Below, piece after piece: positions 29,705 to 39,046 of a DNA stretch of 64,000 bases (position 1 is its first letter; every line of letters begins with the position of its first letter). Source of the stretch: Gilliamella sp. Pas-s25 (GTDB lineage Bacteria > Pseudomonadota > Gammaproteobacteria > Enterobacterales > Orbaceae). The stretch spans positions 1-64,000 of the forward strand of contig NZ_WTEV01000009.1 in the NCBI RefSeq assembly GCF_009795885.1, in the 5' to 3' direction. A model generated the notes under the pieces. It was not told where the DNA came from and searched no databases. It worked only from the letters and a program-made list of their open reading frames with translations. A program made the translations under genes and the position numbers.

Positions 29705-29738
29705 AGTCATAACGGCATTTAACCATGCTGTTATGACT
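29705..29738 (+). terminator. Terminator hairpin after fliC
   Basis: 13-bp stem (29705-29717 with 29726-29738, one G-T pair) and 8-nt loop, 30 bp after the fliC stop. The following bases are AT-rich without a clean T-run, so it may act mainly as a 3' stability hairpin. Confidence 0.55.
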
Positions 29739-29839
29739 AATCATTATAATTAGCTATTTTTAAGCCTTTATTCTGCCCATTAAATTCATCAACTATCGTC
29801 ATAATACTGTTAAGCATTTTTTTTAACATTGGTTCAATA

Positions 29840-30556
29840 ATGGATGATAGTTTATATAACTCACAAGGTGTCATAAACCAAATCGATTGGAAACAATATA
29901 TTCATCTGGTTCGTAATGAAGCTTTAAAGTTAGCGGTTCGTTTGCCGGCAACAGTTGAACTTGATGATTTATTACAAGTTGGCTACATCGGTTTATTAGA
30001 CACAATCAAACGTTTTGACATTTCTCAAGGTAATACTTTTGCCACTTTTGCTATACCAAGAATTAAAGGCGCAATGCTTGATGAACTACGCAGCCGTGAT
30101 TGGTTACCAAGGCAGACGCGTAAAAAAATAAAAGATGTCACAACGGCCATGAATGAGTTAGAACAAAAGCTAGGTATAGCACCTAACGATTATCAGATTG
30201 CTCAATATTTAAAATTATCTATTCATGAATACCGTAAAATTTTATTAGATTCAAATAGTAGCCAGATATGTTCATATGATGAAATCTATAAAAAATTGGG
30301 AGATAACATTGATGCCATTATTGAATATCAAGAAGATGATGATCCCTTTTCAGCAATAATCGATGAGGAAATCCGCAATACAATTATTCAACAAATTGAA
30401 AATTTGCCAGAAAAAGAAAAACTTGTTTTATCACTTTATTACCAAGAAGATCTCAATTTAAAAGAGATAGGTAAAGTAATGGATATTAGTGAATCAAGAG
30501 TTAGCCAATTACATAGCCAAGCAATAAAGCGGATACGAAGTAAAGTTATTTTTTAG
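29840..30556 (+). CDS. fliA: RNA polymerase sigma-28 factor FliA
   Basis: Directs RNA polymerase to class 3 flagellar promoters such as those found here before fliC, fliD and flgK. Length is 238 aa. Sigma-70 family regions 2 (ELDDLLQVGYIGLLDTIKRFD...FATFAIPRIKGAMLDELRSRDW), 3 and 4 (LPEKEKLVLSLYYQEDLNLKEIGKVMDISESRVSQLHSQAI) are complete. FliA is normally held by FlgM, whose gene is not in the window. No fliZ follows it, unlike in enterics. Confidence 0.95.
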   Translation: MDDSLYNSQGVINQIDWKQYIHLVRNEALKLAVRLPATVELDDLLQVGYIGLLDTIKRFDISQGNTFATFAIPRIKGAMLDELRSRDWLPRQTRKKIKDVTTAMNELEQKLGIAPNDYQIAQYLKLSIHEYRKILLDSNSSQICSYDEIYKKLGDNIDAIIEYQEDDDPFSAIIDEEIRNTIIQQIENLPEKEKLVLSLYYQEDLNLKEIGKVMDISESRVSQLHSQAIKRIRSKVIF

Positions 30557-30720
30557 AAATAATAAAAAAATTAAATAAACCGTAATCAATCGAAAATAAA
30601 TTGAAATAATTTTTTTATTGACCTTTCGCGTTTAAAAATGTAACTTTACGCACATAAAAAAATATTTAACTTTAATTTTACTGATTATTCGTTTTTTTAT
30701 GCGAATAAAATATATATAGA
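30557..30720. promoter_or_regulatory. flhDC leader region
   Basis: 164 bp of AT-rich DNA between fliA and flhD that must carry the flhDC promoter if the pair is transcribed separately. An inverted repeat (CGTTTTTTTATGCG-type, about 30691-30706) lies just before flhD. No promoter hexamers are clear enough to call. Confidence 0.35.
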
Positions 30721-30732
30721 TTGGTGGCTAAA

Positions 30733-31062
30733 TTGGGAAATATACTAGATGACGATATTCTTAAATGTATACATCATTTAAATCTATCAACGCTGCTGTT
30801 AAGCCAGCGAATGCTTGAAAAAGATAAAGTTATGGCAATGTATCGATTGGGTATTGATGAAGAAACGGCCGATATTCTGAGTTGTTTAAGTACCTCGCAA
30901 ATGTTGGTTTTATCAGAAACCAATCAATTAACATTTCAGCTACGATTCGAAAATGCAGAAATGATGAAAAAACTCACAGAAGAATCGCGCGTTGGCGATA
31001 TTAAACAGATGCATACAGGCATTCTTTTATCAAGTTTGCTATTAGATTCAATCAATAAATAG
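30733..31062 (+). CDS. flhD: Flagellar master regulator subunit FlhD, non-ATG start
   Basis: Forms the FlhD4C2 activator of class 2 flagellar genes. The protein aligns with enteric FlhD from ILKCIHHLNLS onward (YRLGIDEETADIL, LSETNQLTFQLRF, RVGDIKQMHTGILLSSLLL). No ATG is available near the expected N-terminus. I choose TTG at 30733 (109 aa) because GGTGG lies 5 nt upstream and the length then fits the family. GTG at 30724 or TTG at 30721 would add 3-4 residues and lack a ribosome-binding site. A weak start could keep FlhD levels low. Confidence 0.88.
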   Translation: MGNILDDDILKCIHHLNLSTLLLSQRMLEKDKVMAMYRLGIDEETADILSCLSTSQMLVLSETNQLTFQLRFENAEMMKKLTEESRVGDIKQMHTGILLSSLLLDSINK

Positions 31063-31075
31063 CTAAGGAATCAAG

Positions 31076-31681
31076 ATGTCAGGTACAAGTATTATTCAAA
31101 AACATGAGGAAACCCAACTTGCTATCAAATTAATTTCCCTTGGCGGAAGAATTCAAATGCTAGAAAGCGAAACTAATTTAAGCAGGAATAAGCTTATAAA
31201 ACTTTATAAAGAGATTCAAGGTTGCCCGCCACCTAAAGGTTTATTGCCTTTTTCAACCTCGTGGTTTATGACATGGGAATCCAATATCCATGCCAGTATT
31301 TTTTATAACGCTTACTCTTTTTTAGTTAAAAATGGCTTGAAGTCTTGCATTCAAACTATTTTAAAAGCCTATCAACTTTATTTAGAACAATGCCAAGTTT
31401 CACATAAAGATGAACCTGTTTTAGGGTTAACCAGAGCTTGGATCTTAGTCAAATTTGTCGAAAAAAACATCATGCAACAATCATATTGTACGGCATGCGG
31501 AGGGCTCTTTATTACGCACGCTTATCACCCACAAAACACGTTTACTTGCAGTTTATGCCAACCACCGTCAAGAGCGGATAAGAATAATAAAACACTAAAA
31601 GAAAATAACGAAAAATGCCTAAAAGTGTTATCAACGTTGAGCAATTTAAATTCATCGGTTGTCACACGGATAACTGCGTAA
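31076..31681 (+). CDS. flhC: Flagellar master regulator subunit FlhC
   Basis: DNA-binding partner of FlhD. Length is 201 aa. The N-terminal helical domain is followed by the zinc site formed by four cysteines (CTAC...CSLC, about residues 137-160), the hallmark of FlhC. A good AAGGA precedes the ATG. It lies 13 bp after flhD. Confidence 0.94.
   Translation: MSGTSIIQKHEETQLAIKLISLGGRIQMLESETNLSRNKLIKLYKEIQGCPPPKGLLPFSTSWFMTWESNIHASIFYNAYSFLVKNGLKSCIQTILKAYQLYLEQCQVSHKDEPVLGLTRAWILVKFVEKNIMQQSYCTACGGLFITHAYHPQNTFTCSLCQPPSRADKNNKTLKENNEKCLKVLSTLSNLNSSVVTRITA
31647..31673 (+). promoter_or_regulatory. Possible sigma-28 promoter of motAB
   Basis: TAAATTCA, 11 nt, ACGGATAA within the last codons of flhC, matching the sigma-28 consensus at 5/8 and 6/8 with exact spacing. 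It lies about 70 bp before the motA ATG. Weaker than the fliC, fliD and flgK promoters. Confidence 0.4.
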
Positions 31682-31742
31682 ATAAAAAATTAGAAATATT
31701 TCAGCAAGTTTACTGTTATTTCATGGAGAAAGAAGAAAGTCA

Positions 31743-32624
31743 ATGCTAATCATTATAGGGTATATTGTCGTTATCGCCTCGGCGCTACTTGGTTATGTAC
31801 TAAGCGGGGGCTATTTAGCCGTACTATTTCAACCACTTGAATTATTGATTATTGGTGGCGCTGCGATTGGTGCTTTTATTGTCAGTAATGAACAAAAAAC
31901 AATAAAAGCAACACTTAAATCTTTAGGGCAATTATTTAAAACATCTAAATATAATAAAAACTTATATCTAACACTGATTAATTTAATGTATAGCATTTTG
32001 ACGAAGATTCGGCAAAATGGGGGGTTATCCATTGAAGCCGATATTGATAATCCACATGAAAGTGACCTGTTTAAACAATACCCGCTTATTTTAAATAACC
32101 CTAGAATCTGCGATTTTATTACTGATTACTTACGACTAATGATTAGTGGCAATATGGATGTATTTGAAATCGAAACACTCATGAGTGAAGAAATTGAAAC
32201 ATTTGTCCATGAACTTGAAAAGCCTGTAGATGCCATTTCAGGTATTGGTGATGGCTTACCAGCATTTGGGATTGTTGCAGCTGTAATGGGCGTAATTAAT
32301 ACACTTGCACAAGCAGATAGACCTGCAAGTGAACTTGGTGAACTCATTGCGCATGCTATGGTCGGAACTTTTTTAGGTATCTTACTTGCCTATGGTTTTG
32401 TTTCACCATTAGCATCGTTATTGAAGCAAAGAAATGCCGATATGGTCAAAATATTAGAGTGCACAAAAGTGATTCTGCTCGCCAATATGCATGATTATGC
32501 TCCGCAAATTTGTATTGAATTTGGCCGAAAAACGCTTTTCTCGCATGAAAGACCGTCATTTTTTGAATTAGAAAAGTACATACAAGAAGTTAAAGATAAA
32601 AATACGAATCCAAATAGCGAATAA
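31743..32624 (+). CDS. motA: Flagellar motor stator protein MotA
   Basis: Proton-channel stator subunit. Length is 293 aa with four hydrophobic segments (two near the start, two around 170-225), the cytoplasmic loop between them, and the conserved proline region near GIGDGLPAFGIVAAVMGVI. Upstream GGAGAAAGAAG is a good ribosome-binding site. It follows flhC as in enterics. Confidence 0.95.
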   Translation: MLIIIGYIVVIASALLGYVLSGGYLAVLFQPLELLIIGGAAIGAFIVSNEQKTIKATLKSLGQLFKTSKYNKNLYLTLINLMYSILTKIRQNGGLSIEADIDNPHESDLFKQYPLILNNPRICDFITDYLRLMISGNMDVFEIETLMSEEIETFVHELEKPVDAISGIGDGLPAFGIVAAVMGVINTLAQADRPASELGELIAHAMVGTFLGILLAYGFVSPLASLLKQRNADMVKILECTKVILLANMHDYAPQICIEFGRKTLFSHERPSFFELEKYIQEVKDKNTNPNSE

Positions 32625-33517
32625 TGAAAGATAAATCTATAAGAATAATTGTCAAAAAAAAATCTGGGCATGGTGGTGGGCATCATGGTGGTTCGTGGAA
32701 AATCGCTTACGCCGACTTTATGACTGCGATGATGGCACTATTTTTAGTGATGTGGTTAATTTCGACATCCACACCTCAAGAGTTGAAAGGCATTGCTGAG
32801 TACTTTAGAACCCCCTTAATTCTTGGCTACAATGGTGGTAAAAACATTAGTGATAGTGAAAGCCCCATTCCTGGTGGCGGTGATGATGTGAGTAAACAAC
32901 TTGGCGAAGAAAAAAGTCATGTTTTAAATTCATCAAAAGATGAATTCGAAAAACAACAACTTGAAAGATTACAGATGATTGAGGCGGCACGTAAGATTTA
33001 TGAAACGTTCGAAATTGATGATCGCCTTAAAAAACTAGCGCCTAATCTTATTATTGAATTAACGGAAATGGGGTTACGGATTCAAATTTTAGCCTCCGAT
33101 GATAAACCCATGTTCGATGTTGGTAGCACAACTATTGATCCCAATATGCAAGAAATTTTGCATACATTAGCGCCAATTATCAATTCATTACCCAATAAAA
33201 TTACCTTGTCAGGCCATACAGATGAACGCCAATATACAACGGGCGATCGAGGATATAGTAATTGGGAACTATCTGCCGATAGAGCCAATGCATCAAGGAG
33301 AGAGCTTATTGCTGGCGGATTAGATTCAAGTAAGATTATTCGCATTATTGCATTAGCTGACACCGTTAGTCTAAATAATGCTAACTATAGTAAAGATGCG
33401 AATCGCCGGATTAGTATCTTAATTTTAAATAAAACAGCACAACAGTATATTGAAGAAGAAAATAATATGACCGGCATCAATTTTTTAAGGCAATCACAAC
33501 AAATTAAATCTGAATAA
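32624..33517 (+). CDS. motB: Flagellar motor stator protein MotB
   Basis: Anchors the stator to peptidoglycan and carries the proton-binding residue. Length is 297 aa, with a His/Gly-rich cytoplasmic head, one membrane helix containing the essential Asp31 (YADFMTAMMALFLVMWL), a plug region, and an OmpA-like domain (about 150-280, TLSGHTDERQYTTGDRGYSNWELSADRA). Start and motA stop overlap (TAATG). In enterics cheA and cheW follow; here flgK follows. Confidence 0.95.
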   Translation: MKDKSIRIIVKKKSGHGGGHHGGSWKIAYADFMTAMMALFLVMWLISTSTPQELKGIAEYFRTPLILGYNGGKNISDSESPIPGGGDDVSKQLGEEKSHVLNSSKDEFEKQQLERLQMIEAARKIYETFEIDDRLKKLAPNLIIELTEMGLRIQILASDDKPMFDVGSTTIDPNMQEILHTLAPIINSLPNKITLSGHTDERQYTTGDRGYSNWELSADRANASRRELIAGGLDSSKIIRIIALADTVSLNNANYSKDANRRISILILNKTAQQYIEEENNMTGINFLRQSQQIKSE

Positions 33518-33605
33518 AAAATCAAATAACATGATTTATAAAGATACGTTATATCATTTTTGAGGACTCAAATTAAAAAATTTCCCAGCTGTCACAAAAA
33601 TTATT

Positions 33606-33632
33606 AAAGTTTTCAAAAATAAAGACGATATA
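33606..33632 (+). promoter_or_regulatory. Sigma-28 (FliA) promoter of flgKL
   Basis: TAAAGTTT (perfect -35), 11 nt, GACGATAT (6/8 of the -10), 57 bp before the flgK ATG. It explains the filament-class expression of flgKL away from the other flg genes. Confidence 0.8.
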
Positions 33633-33689
33633 AAAATAACTTACTTTTTTAATTGATGTTATTAACTAAAACTATATTGAGGGGTTTTT

Positions 33690-35333
33690 ATGGCAAATTC
33701 ATTAATGAACACAGGTATTAGTGGATTAAATGCAGCACAAAATATGCTTAATGTAATTAGCAATAATATCAGTAATGCGCATACAACAGGTTACAATCGT
33801 CAACAGCAAATTCTACGCCAAGCCAATGGCACTCAGCATAGTTTTGGCTTTGTGGGCAATGGCGTTTGTGTATCGTCCGTTAATCGTGCTTTTAACCATT
33901 TTGTCGTTGGTCAATTACGCCAATCACAATCACAAAATGGTTCTATTAAATCTTATTACGGTGAGTTATCCAAAGTAGATAATTTATTAGCAGAAAATGA
34001 TAATAGCATTTCATCACAGCTTAACAATCTTTTTGCGAGTTTAAATAAACTTGCTTCAAATGCGGGAGATGCCTCAACAAAACAAACAGTGATTAGTGAT
34101 CTCACTTCGTTAACCAGTCAGTTTAATAAAACAGAAACAAATTTGAAAAATCAAATTGCTAATATTAATACTGAATTAAGCAATAATGTTGATAAGGTAA
34201 ATACCTATACCCAACAAATTGCTGAACTGAACCAAAAAATTTCACAACTACAGTCGGCAGGTGGTGGACTTGCGCCTAATGCATTACTTGACCAACGTGA
34301 TCAATTGGTTAATGAATTAAGCGAAATTATTGGCATTACTGTTACTGAGCAAAATGGACAATATAATCTTTCACTGGCAAATGGTTTAAATTTAGTTCAA
34401 GGTTCTTCGATTAACTTATTATCGGTACAACCTTCAGCAGACGATCCTTCATTAAATACCATTATTTATACGCATCATTCAGGTGCAACCCAAGAACTGA
34501 CCAGTCAGAACATTACATCTGGCACATTAAATGGATTATTAACCTTTCGTGAAGGACCGTTAACCGAGGCTCGCAATCAATTAGGGTTAATTGCGCTAAA
34601 TTTAGCTGAACGTTTTAATCAAGTGCATATGTCTGGTGTTGATATTAATGGTAATCAGGGTGAAAAGTTATTTGATTATAATCATCCTAGTTGCGTTACT
34701 AACACGAAAAATCAAGGCAATGCCACAGCTAAGATCGAGTTTAACGCTGTGACTGAAGTAAAAGCTTCGGATTATAAAATTGAATTTGATGGTAATAATT
34801 GGGTTGTCACACGATTATCAGATCATCAGCAAATCACTCCGCAAATCGAAGAGGGTAAATTGGTTTTTGACGGGCTGGCTATCGAAATAAACGGTAATGC
34901 CGTTAGTGGAGACTCGTTTATCATCAAACCTGTTGCTGATATTGCCTCGTCATTACAATTGCAAGTAAAAGATGTCAATAAATTAGCAACCGGTATTAAT
35001 GATGAAGAAAATGGTGCAGGTGATAATCGTAATGTAGCTAAATTGTTAGCAATCCAGCATGAAAAACTTGTGAATGGCACAACAACGTTAAAAAGTGCTT
35101 ACACTCGTTTAGTTAGCTACATTGGTAGTGAAACTCAAACGGCGAAAATTTCGGCTCAATCAAGCAAAAATATTACCCAACAAATTTATGAACAAAATCA
35201 ATCAATATCTGGCGTGAATATTGAAGAAGAATATATCTCTATGCAGGTCTATATGCAGTATTACCAAGCTAATGCAAAAGTGATTGATGCAGCCACAACA
35301 CTATTTGATACCATTTTAGGTTTAACTAAATGA
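33690..35333 (+). CDS. flgK: Hook-filament junction protein FlgK (HAP1)
   Basis: First junction protein between hook and filament. Length is 547 aa. N-terminal rod-type motif (NTGISGLNAAQNMLNVISNNISNAHTTGYNRQ), central variable part and C-terminal helices (GVNIEEEYISMQVYMQYYQANAKVIDAATTLFDTILGL) are all typical. GAGG precedes the ATG. Confidence 0.95.
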   Translation: MANSLMNTGISGLNAAQNMLNVISNNISNAHTTGYNRQQQILRQANGTQHSFGFVGNGVCVSSVNRAFNHFVVGQLRQSQSQNGSIKSYYGELSKVDNLLAENDNSISSQLNNLFASLNKLASNAGDASTKQTVISDLTSLTSQFNKTETNLKNQIANINTELSNNVDKVNTYTQQIAELNQKISQLQSAGGGLAPNALLDQRDQLVNELSEIIGITVTEQNGQYNLSLANGLNLVQGSSINLLSVQPSADDPSLNTIIYTHHSGATQELTSQNITSGTLNGLLTFREGPLTEARNQLGLIALNLAERFNQVHMSGVDINGNQGEKLFDYNHPSCVTNTKNQGNATAKIEFNAVTEVKASDYKIEFDGNNWVVTRLSDHQQITPQIEEGKLVFDGLAIEINGNAVSGDSFIIKPVADIASSLQLQVKDVNKLATGINDEENGAGDNRNVAKLLAIQHEKLVNGTTTLKSAYTRLVSYIGSETQTAKISAQSSKNITQQIYEQNQSISGVNIEEEYISMQVYMQYYQANAKVIDAATTLFDTILGLTK

Positions 35334-35347
35334 TAAAAGGATAAAAA

Positions 35348-36304
35348 ATGCGCCTTAGCACAAACTCACTCTATCAAAAAAACTTGCAAGGTATTTTAAA
35401 TACCAATAGCAAATGGCAAAAATCAGGGTTACATTTAGCGACTGGCAAAAAGATTTTATCGCCTTCTGATGATCCCATGGGCGCATCACAATCATTAATA
35501 ATCAAACAAGCACAAGCACAAAATGAGCAATTTCAAGCAACACGCGAAAGTGCTGATAAATTACTTAGCCGCCAAGACACTATCTTAGCGGAGGCCAATA
35601 CCGTTATCCAAACCATTCAAGAAACATTGGTCTATGCTTCAAACGAAACCTTAAATGAAGAAAATCGACTCGATCTTGCTAATAAATTACAAGGTTTAAA
35701 AGATCAACTTTTGTCATTAGCCAACGCAAAAGATACTAACGGTAACTATCTTTTTGCAGGTAAGAAAAACGATACTCCCCCTTTTGTTATGAACGAATCT
35801 GGCGAAGTGAGTTACGTTGGCAGCACAACTTCGGTAAATGTTTTGATTGATGACTCGCGCGAAGTATCGCTAAGTTTTACCGGCATTCAAGTATTTATGA
35901 CAGGCTCAAATGTTAAAGAATCTGATGGTTCACCAGCAGAAAGTAACCTATTTGCCAGTATTGATTATGCGATTGAAGCGTTAAAAATAGATCTAGATTA
36001 CGATAACAAAGATACCGTTGAACAATTTAGAGCTGGATTATCAAAAGCTCGCCATGGCATAGACAATTCTTTTAATAATATTTCAACACTCAGAGCAGAG
36101 GGCGGCTCAGTCCTATCTGAAGTTGATAGGTTATTAGCGCTTGGTAAAACATTAGATATTGAATATCAAACGCAAATCAGTCAGCTTGAAGATGTTGATT
36201 GGTACGAAGCAATTTCTGAATATGTCATGCTACAAGCTAATTTGCAAGCTGCACAATATACCTTTATGACGATGCAAAATATGTCACTGTTTCAAATGAA
36301 ATAA
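35348..36304 (+). CDS. flgL: Hook-filament junction protein FlgL (HAP3)
   Basis: Second junction protein, related to flagellin. Length is 318 aa, with N-terminal RLSTNSLYQKNLQGIL...LATGKKILSPSDDPMGASQSL and a C-terminal helical end. AAAGGATAAAAA upstream. It lies 14 bp after flgK and is the last flagellar gene of the block. Confidence 0.95.
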   Translation: MRLSTNSLYQKNLQGILNTNSKWQKSGLHLATGKKILSPSDDPMGASQSLIIKQAQAQNEQFQATRESADKLLSRQDTILAEANTVIQTIQETLVYASNETLNEENRLDLANKLQGLKDQLLSLANAKDTNGNYLFAGKKNDTPPFVMNESGEVSYVGSTTSVNVLIDDSREVSLSFTGIQVFMTGSNVKESDGSPAESNLFASIDYAIEALKIDLDYDNKDTVEQFRAGLSKARHGIDNSFNNISTLRAEGGSVLSEVDRLLALGKTLDIEYQTQISQLEDVDWYEAISEYVMLQANLQAAQYTFMTMQNMSLFQMK

Positions 36305-36361
36305 AGTGTAGAAAAACAACGAGTTGTTTACACTGCATGATTAAAATAATCTGCTAAAACC

Positions 36362-36399
36362 GCATAAGGCATTTTATCAAAAATCACCTTATGCATTTT
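36362..36399 (+). terminator. Terminator of flgKL
   Basis: 8-bp stem GCATAAGG/CCTTATGC (36362-36369 with 36387-36394), a 17-nt AT-rich loop, then ATTTTG. A second weaker hairpin (AGTGTA...TACACT) stands just after flgL at about 36306-36334. Confidence 0.55.
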
Positions 36400-36499
36400 G
36401 CTTAATTATAGTTATTAATCAATATTTTAATCTTCAATTTCCTATTTTTGGAACCGCTAAAATATGGATCGGCTACACTAATTCATACAACTTTTTTGA

Positions 36500-37343
36500 G
36501 GGGTAAGGTAAACTTATCACAACTAAAAAAAGAGCTAATATGAATAAGATTAAACGAAAAAGACGAACATTCAATGATAATTTTAAACACCAAATGGTCA
36601 GCCTTTATCAACACGGTAAATCACGTAGTGAAATCGTTGCACAATAGGATTTGACACCCGCTAAATAACGCAAGCAAGCCAAAGAGGCTCATTTAAAACA
36701 AAAGATAACCGCAGCCTACAAGAACAAGAGTTGATAGCTTTGCGCAAAGAGCTTAAACAACTTCGTATGGAAAACGACATTCTAAAGCAAGCAGCACTGA
36801 TAATAGGGCGAAAATCACTATCCTAAAAGCAAATTGTTGTCGCGAATTTAACTTATATTCGAGTTAACCAACGTTGGAATTATTTATGTGTTTTAGTGAA
36901 TTTATCCGATAGGCAGATTGTCGGTTATCATGTTGGTAAACATAAAACGGCAGAGCTTGTCATGTCGGCATTAAGCTAAATTAAACAACCATTATCGAGA
37001 TTGAATTTATTTCATTCAGACCGAGGTAAAGAGTTTGATAATCGGTTATTAGAGGATTGTTTTAAGACATTTAATATCACGCATTCATTAAGCAAGAAAG
37101 ACTGTCCTTATGACAATGCGGTAGCAGAAGCGACATTTAAAACAATTAAAACGGAGTTTGTAAAAGGCCAACGTTTCAACTCAACAACGGAGTTACAACG
37201 CGCTTTTTCGGCTTATGTCTACTGGTATAATAATAAACGATTACATTCTTCGTTAGGCTACTTGCCTCCCGTCGAATTTAAAAAACATTTACCCCTTAAT
37301 TTTTTTGTTTGAAAATGTGTTGCCATTTCGTGCACTTTACCCC
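36500..37343 (+). mobile_element. Decayed IS3-family insertion sequence
   Basis: 844-bp remnant bounded by imperfect inverted ends: GGGGTAAGGTAAAC at 36500-36513 and its counterpart GGGGTAAAGTGCAC read inward from 37343 (11/14 identical). Inside are remains of orfA and orfB in the same direction with stops and a large internal loss. It lies between the flagellar block and the I-F cas genes, on the cas6f side where the CRISPR array is commonly found in this subtype. Confidence 0.7.
36540..37312 (+). pseudogene. IS3-family transposase remnants (orfA and orfB)
   Basis: orfA begins MNKIKRKRRTFNDNFKHQMV and is stopped by TAG after about 35 codons; a helix-turn-helix of the IS3 orfA type is recognisable. 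The start of orfB is missing. The remaining part of the DDE domain starts near 36840 (NLTYIRVNQRW), is stopped by TAA at 36977, and resumes with HSDRGKEFDN and DNAVAEATFKTIKTEF, which carry the second Asp and the Glu of the DDE triad. The first Asp region is lost. Not able to encode an active transposase. Confidence 0.85.
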
Positions 37344-37425
37344 ATTTTTACCCTTTTTTTGTCTCTATTTTAATATCAATAATAATCAATATGTTAAAAT
37401 CATCCTCAAAAAAAGGGTTAGAAAT

Positions 37426-37995
37426 TTAAAAATCAGGAACTGTTGCGGTTTGGCTTAGTCCATAGCTATTAAATTTGCCTTGTACTGGCTCTAGGCATTT
37501 TTCTTGCTTTATCCACAAAATAAATTTTTGCCCTGTACTTTTACTATGCAAATGAAAGTGTGGATATTGCAAATGAACGCTTCCCCACTTTTCAATCATT
37601 TTATTTTTTACTTCAGGTGTCCATTTTCCTTGTGCTGTTAATCGTTTTTCGGCACGCTTTAATGCACTTTGACCTTTCGGATTAACACGGCTAAAACGTA
37701 AATAGCCTTTTATCGTCGTCGGTACTGTAGTGATAGGCATCGGTAAGGCATAATCACGAATTGATGATTTTTGCTGTATATCTGCTTTAAGGTTTTGCAA
37801 CTCCTGCTCGGTGCCCAATAGGCGAATCACTCCGCCTAATGTTTGGTGCACTCTGTAACAAGGAAAGCTAATTGCGATATTGCCTTGGTGATTGACCAAA
37901 ATTTGGTGTAATGATTGCATCACTTGATTCATTACATCCACTTCGGTTATCTCAATTTGCGAAATCGCTCGCAACTCTAAATAGTGTGAGTGCAT
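37426..37995 (-). CDS. cas6f: Type I-F crRNA endonuclease Cas6f (Csy4)
   Basis: Cuts the pre-crRNA 3' of the hairpin in each repeat and stays bound to the crRNA 3' end. Length is 189 aa. The catalytic His30 sits in SLHQIL, equal to His29 of Pseudomonas Csy4. A basic helix follows (SALKRAEKRLTAQGK), then the STGQKF motif and the C-terminal YGLS. Fourth gene of the leftward csy operon, 5 bp after csy3. No CRISPR array follows it; an IS remnant does. Confidence 0.94.
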   Translation of the reverse strand: MHSHYLELRAISQIEITEVDVMNQVMQSLHQILVNHQGNIAISFPCYRVHQTLGGVIRLLGTEQELQNLKADIQQKSSIRDYALPMPITTVPTTIKGYLRFSRVNPKGQSALKRAEKRLTAQGKWTPEVKNKMIEKWGSVHLQYPHFHLHSKSTGQKFILWIKQEKCLEPVQGKFNSYGLSQTATVPDF

Positions 37996-38000
37996 CTTAT

Positions 38001-39011
38001 TTACTCCTTACCGCTGGCCCCAAATACACCACCACGAATTAATACCGCAATCACATAATGTTGCTGATCAAGCGCTGGTTTTTCACCTTTTAAAACCCAA
38101 TTATCAAATAGGGTATAAAAGTCTGATTTCTGTTTTGGTTGGCGAAAAGCATGCCCCATTGAAGTAACCGAGCCATACGGTTCTATCGCTATTGGAAATT
38201 GTGCATTATCTTCATACCAAGTATCGATAGTTCGAATTGCATTACTGATTTTTTGTGAATGCATGGCGGCTTGTTGGTTCTTCTCATACAATACTTTACT
38301 TTTTGTTTTACCCGTATCTAGGATTAATTCTTGTGATGGATAGACTTCTTGACTTAAGCCCATTTTCAGTTTGGCTTCAACGTTAAAAATCACAAACTCT
38401 TTACCGGATAATCCAGCCTCAATCAGTTTGGCAAGATCATTTACCGATTTATCATCATAATCAAATACATTAAGCTGGTATTGTTTAACATCGCTGACTT
38501 CAATAAATGGTTTTTTATCATTTTTTCGAGTAACTGAAAGGCTAATGTGCTCCGCGGTCATACGATTACGCCATAACCAACGACCATTTAAGATATTAAT
38601 GGCATAACGCTTAGCCAAGTTAAGCATTCCTTGCGTTTGAATATAATCCTGCGTTGTTTTTTCTAGTTCTTTTTGATATTCAATATCATTACACACGGAA
38701 GGTTTACCTAAAAATGGTAACACTTTACAGCTCCATGTCACGACCAAAGTATCTTTATCGGCATCTAACGCAGCAACATCAACTGTTTGTAAATTTGGCT
38801 TTTGTATTTCAGCATCTAATTTGGTTGGATCGTTTGCAACTGCATTTTTAAGACGATTTGAAATAGTGCCTCGGACTGATTTTTCAGTGACTGTAACAGG
38901 AGATAATTTATTGGAATCCGTATTATCTTGCTGTGCAAAAATCGCATCAGAAATATCAAAACTACGTTCAAAAGCAAGTACGCTGGCGGTGGTGATTTTA
39001 TCTTTACTCAT
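38001..39011 (-). CDS. csy3: Type I-F Cascade backbone protein Cas7f (Csy3)
   Basis: Six copies normally coat the spacer part of the crRNA in the Csy complex. Length is 336 aa, matching the family, with N-terminal VLAFERSFDISDAIF, the VRGTISNRLK stretch and a glycine-rich C-terminal IRGGVFGASG. It lies 35 bp after csy2. Confidence 0.93.
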   Translation of the reverse strand: MSKDKITTASVLAFERSFDISDAIFAQQDNTDSNKLSPVTVTEKSVRGTISNRLKNAVANDPTKLDAEIQKPNLQTVDVAALDADKDTLVVTWSCKVLPFLGKPSVCNDIEYQKELEKTTQDYIQTQGMLNLAKRYAINILNGRWLWRNRMTAEHISLSVTRKNDKKPFIEVSDVKQYQLNVFDYDDKSVNDLAKLIEAGLSGKEFVIFNVEAKLKMGLSQEVYPSQELILDTGKTKSKVLYEKNQQAAMHSQKISNAIRTIDTWYEDNAQFPIAIEPYGSVTSMGHAFRQPKQKSDFYTLFDNWVLKGEKPALDQQHYVIAVLIRGGVFGASGKE

Positions 39012-39046
39012 AATGTATTCCTTATTCTATAATTTTCTAAATTTAC

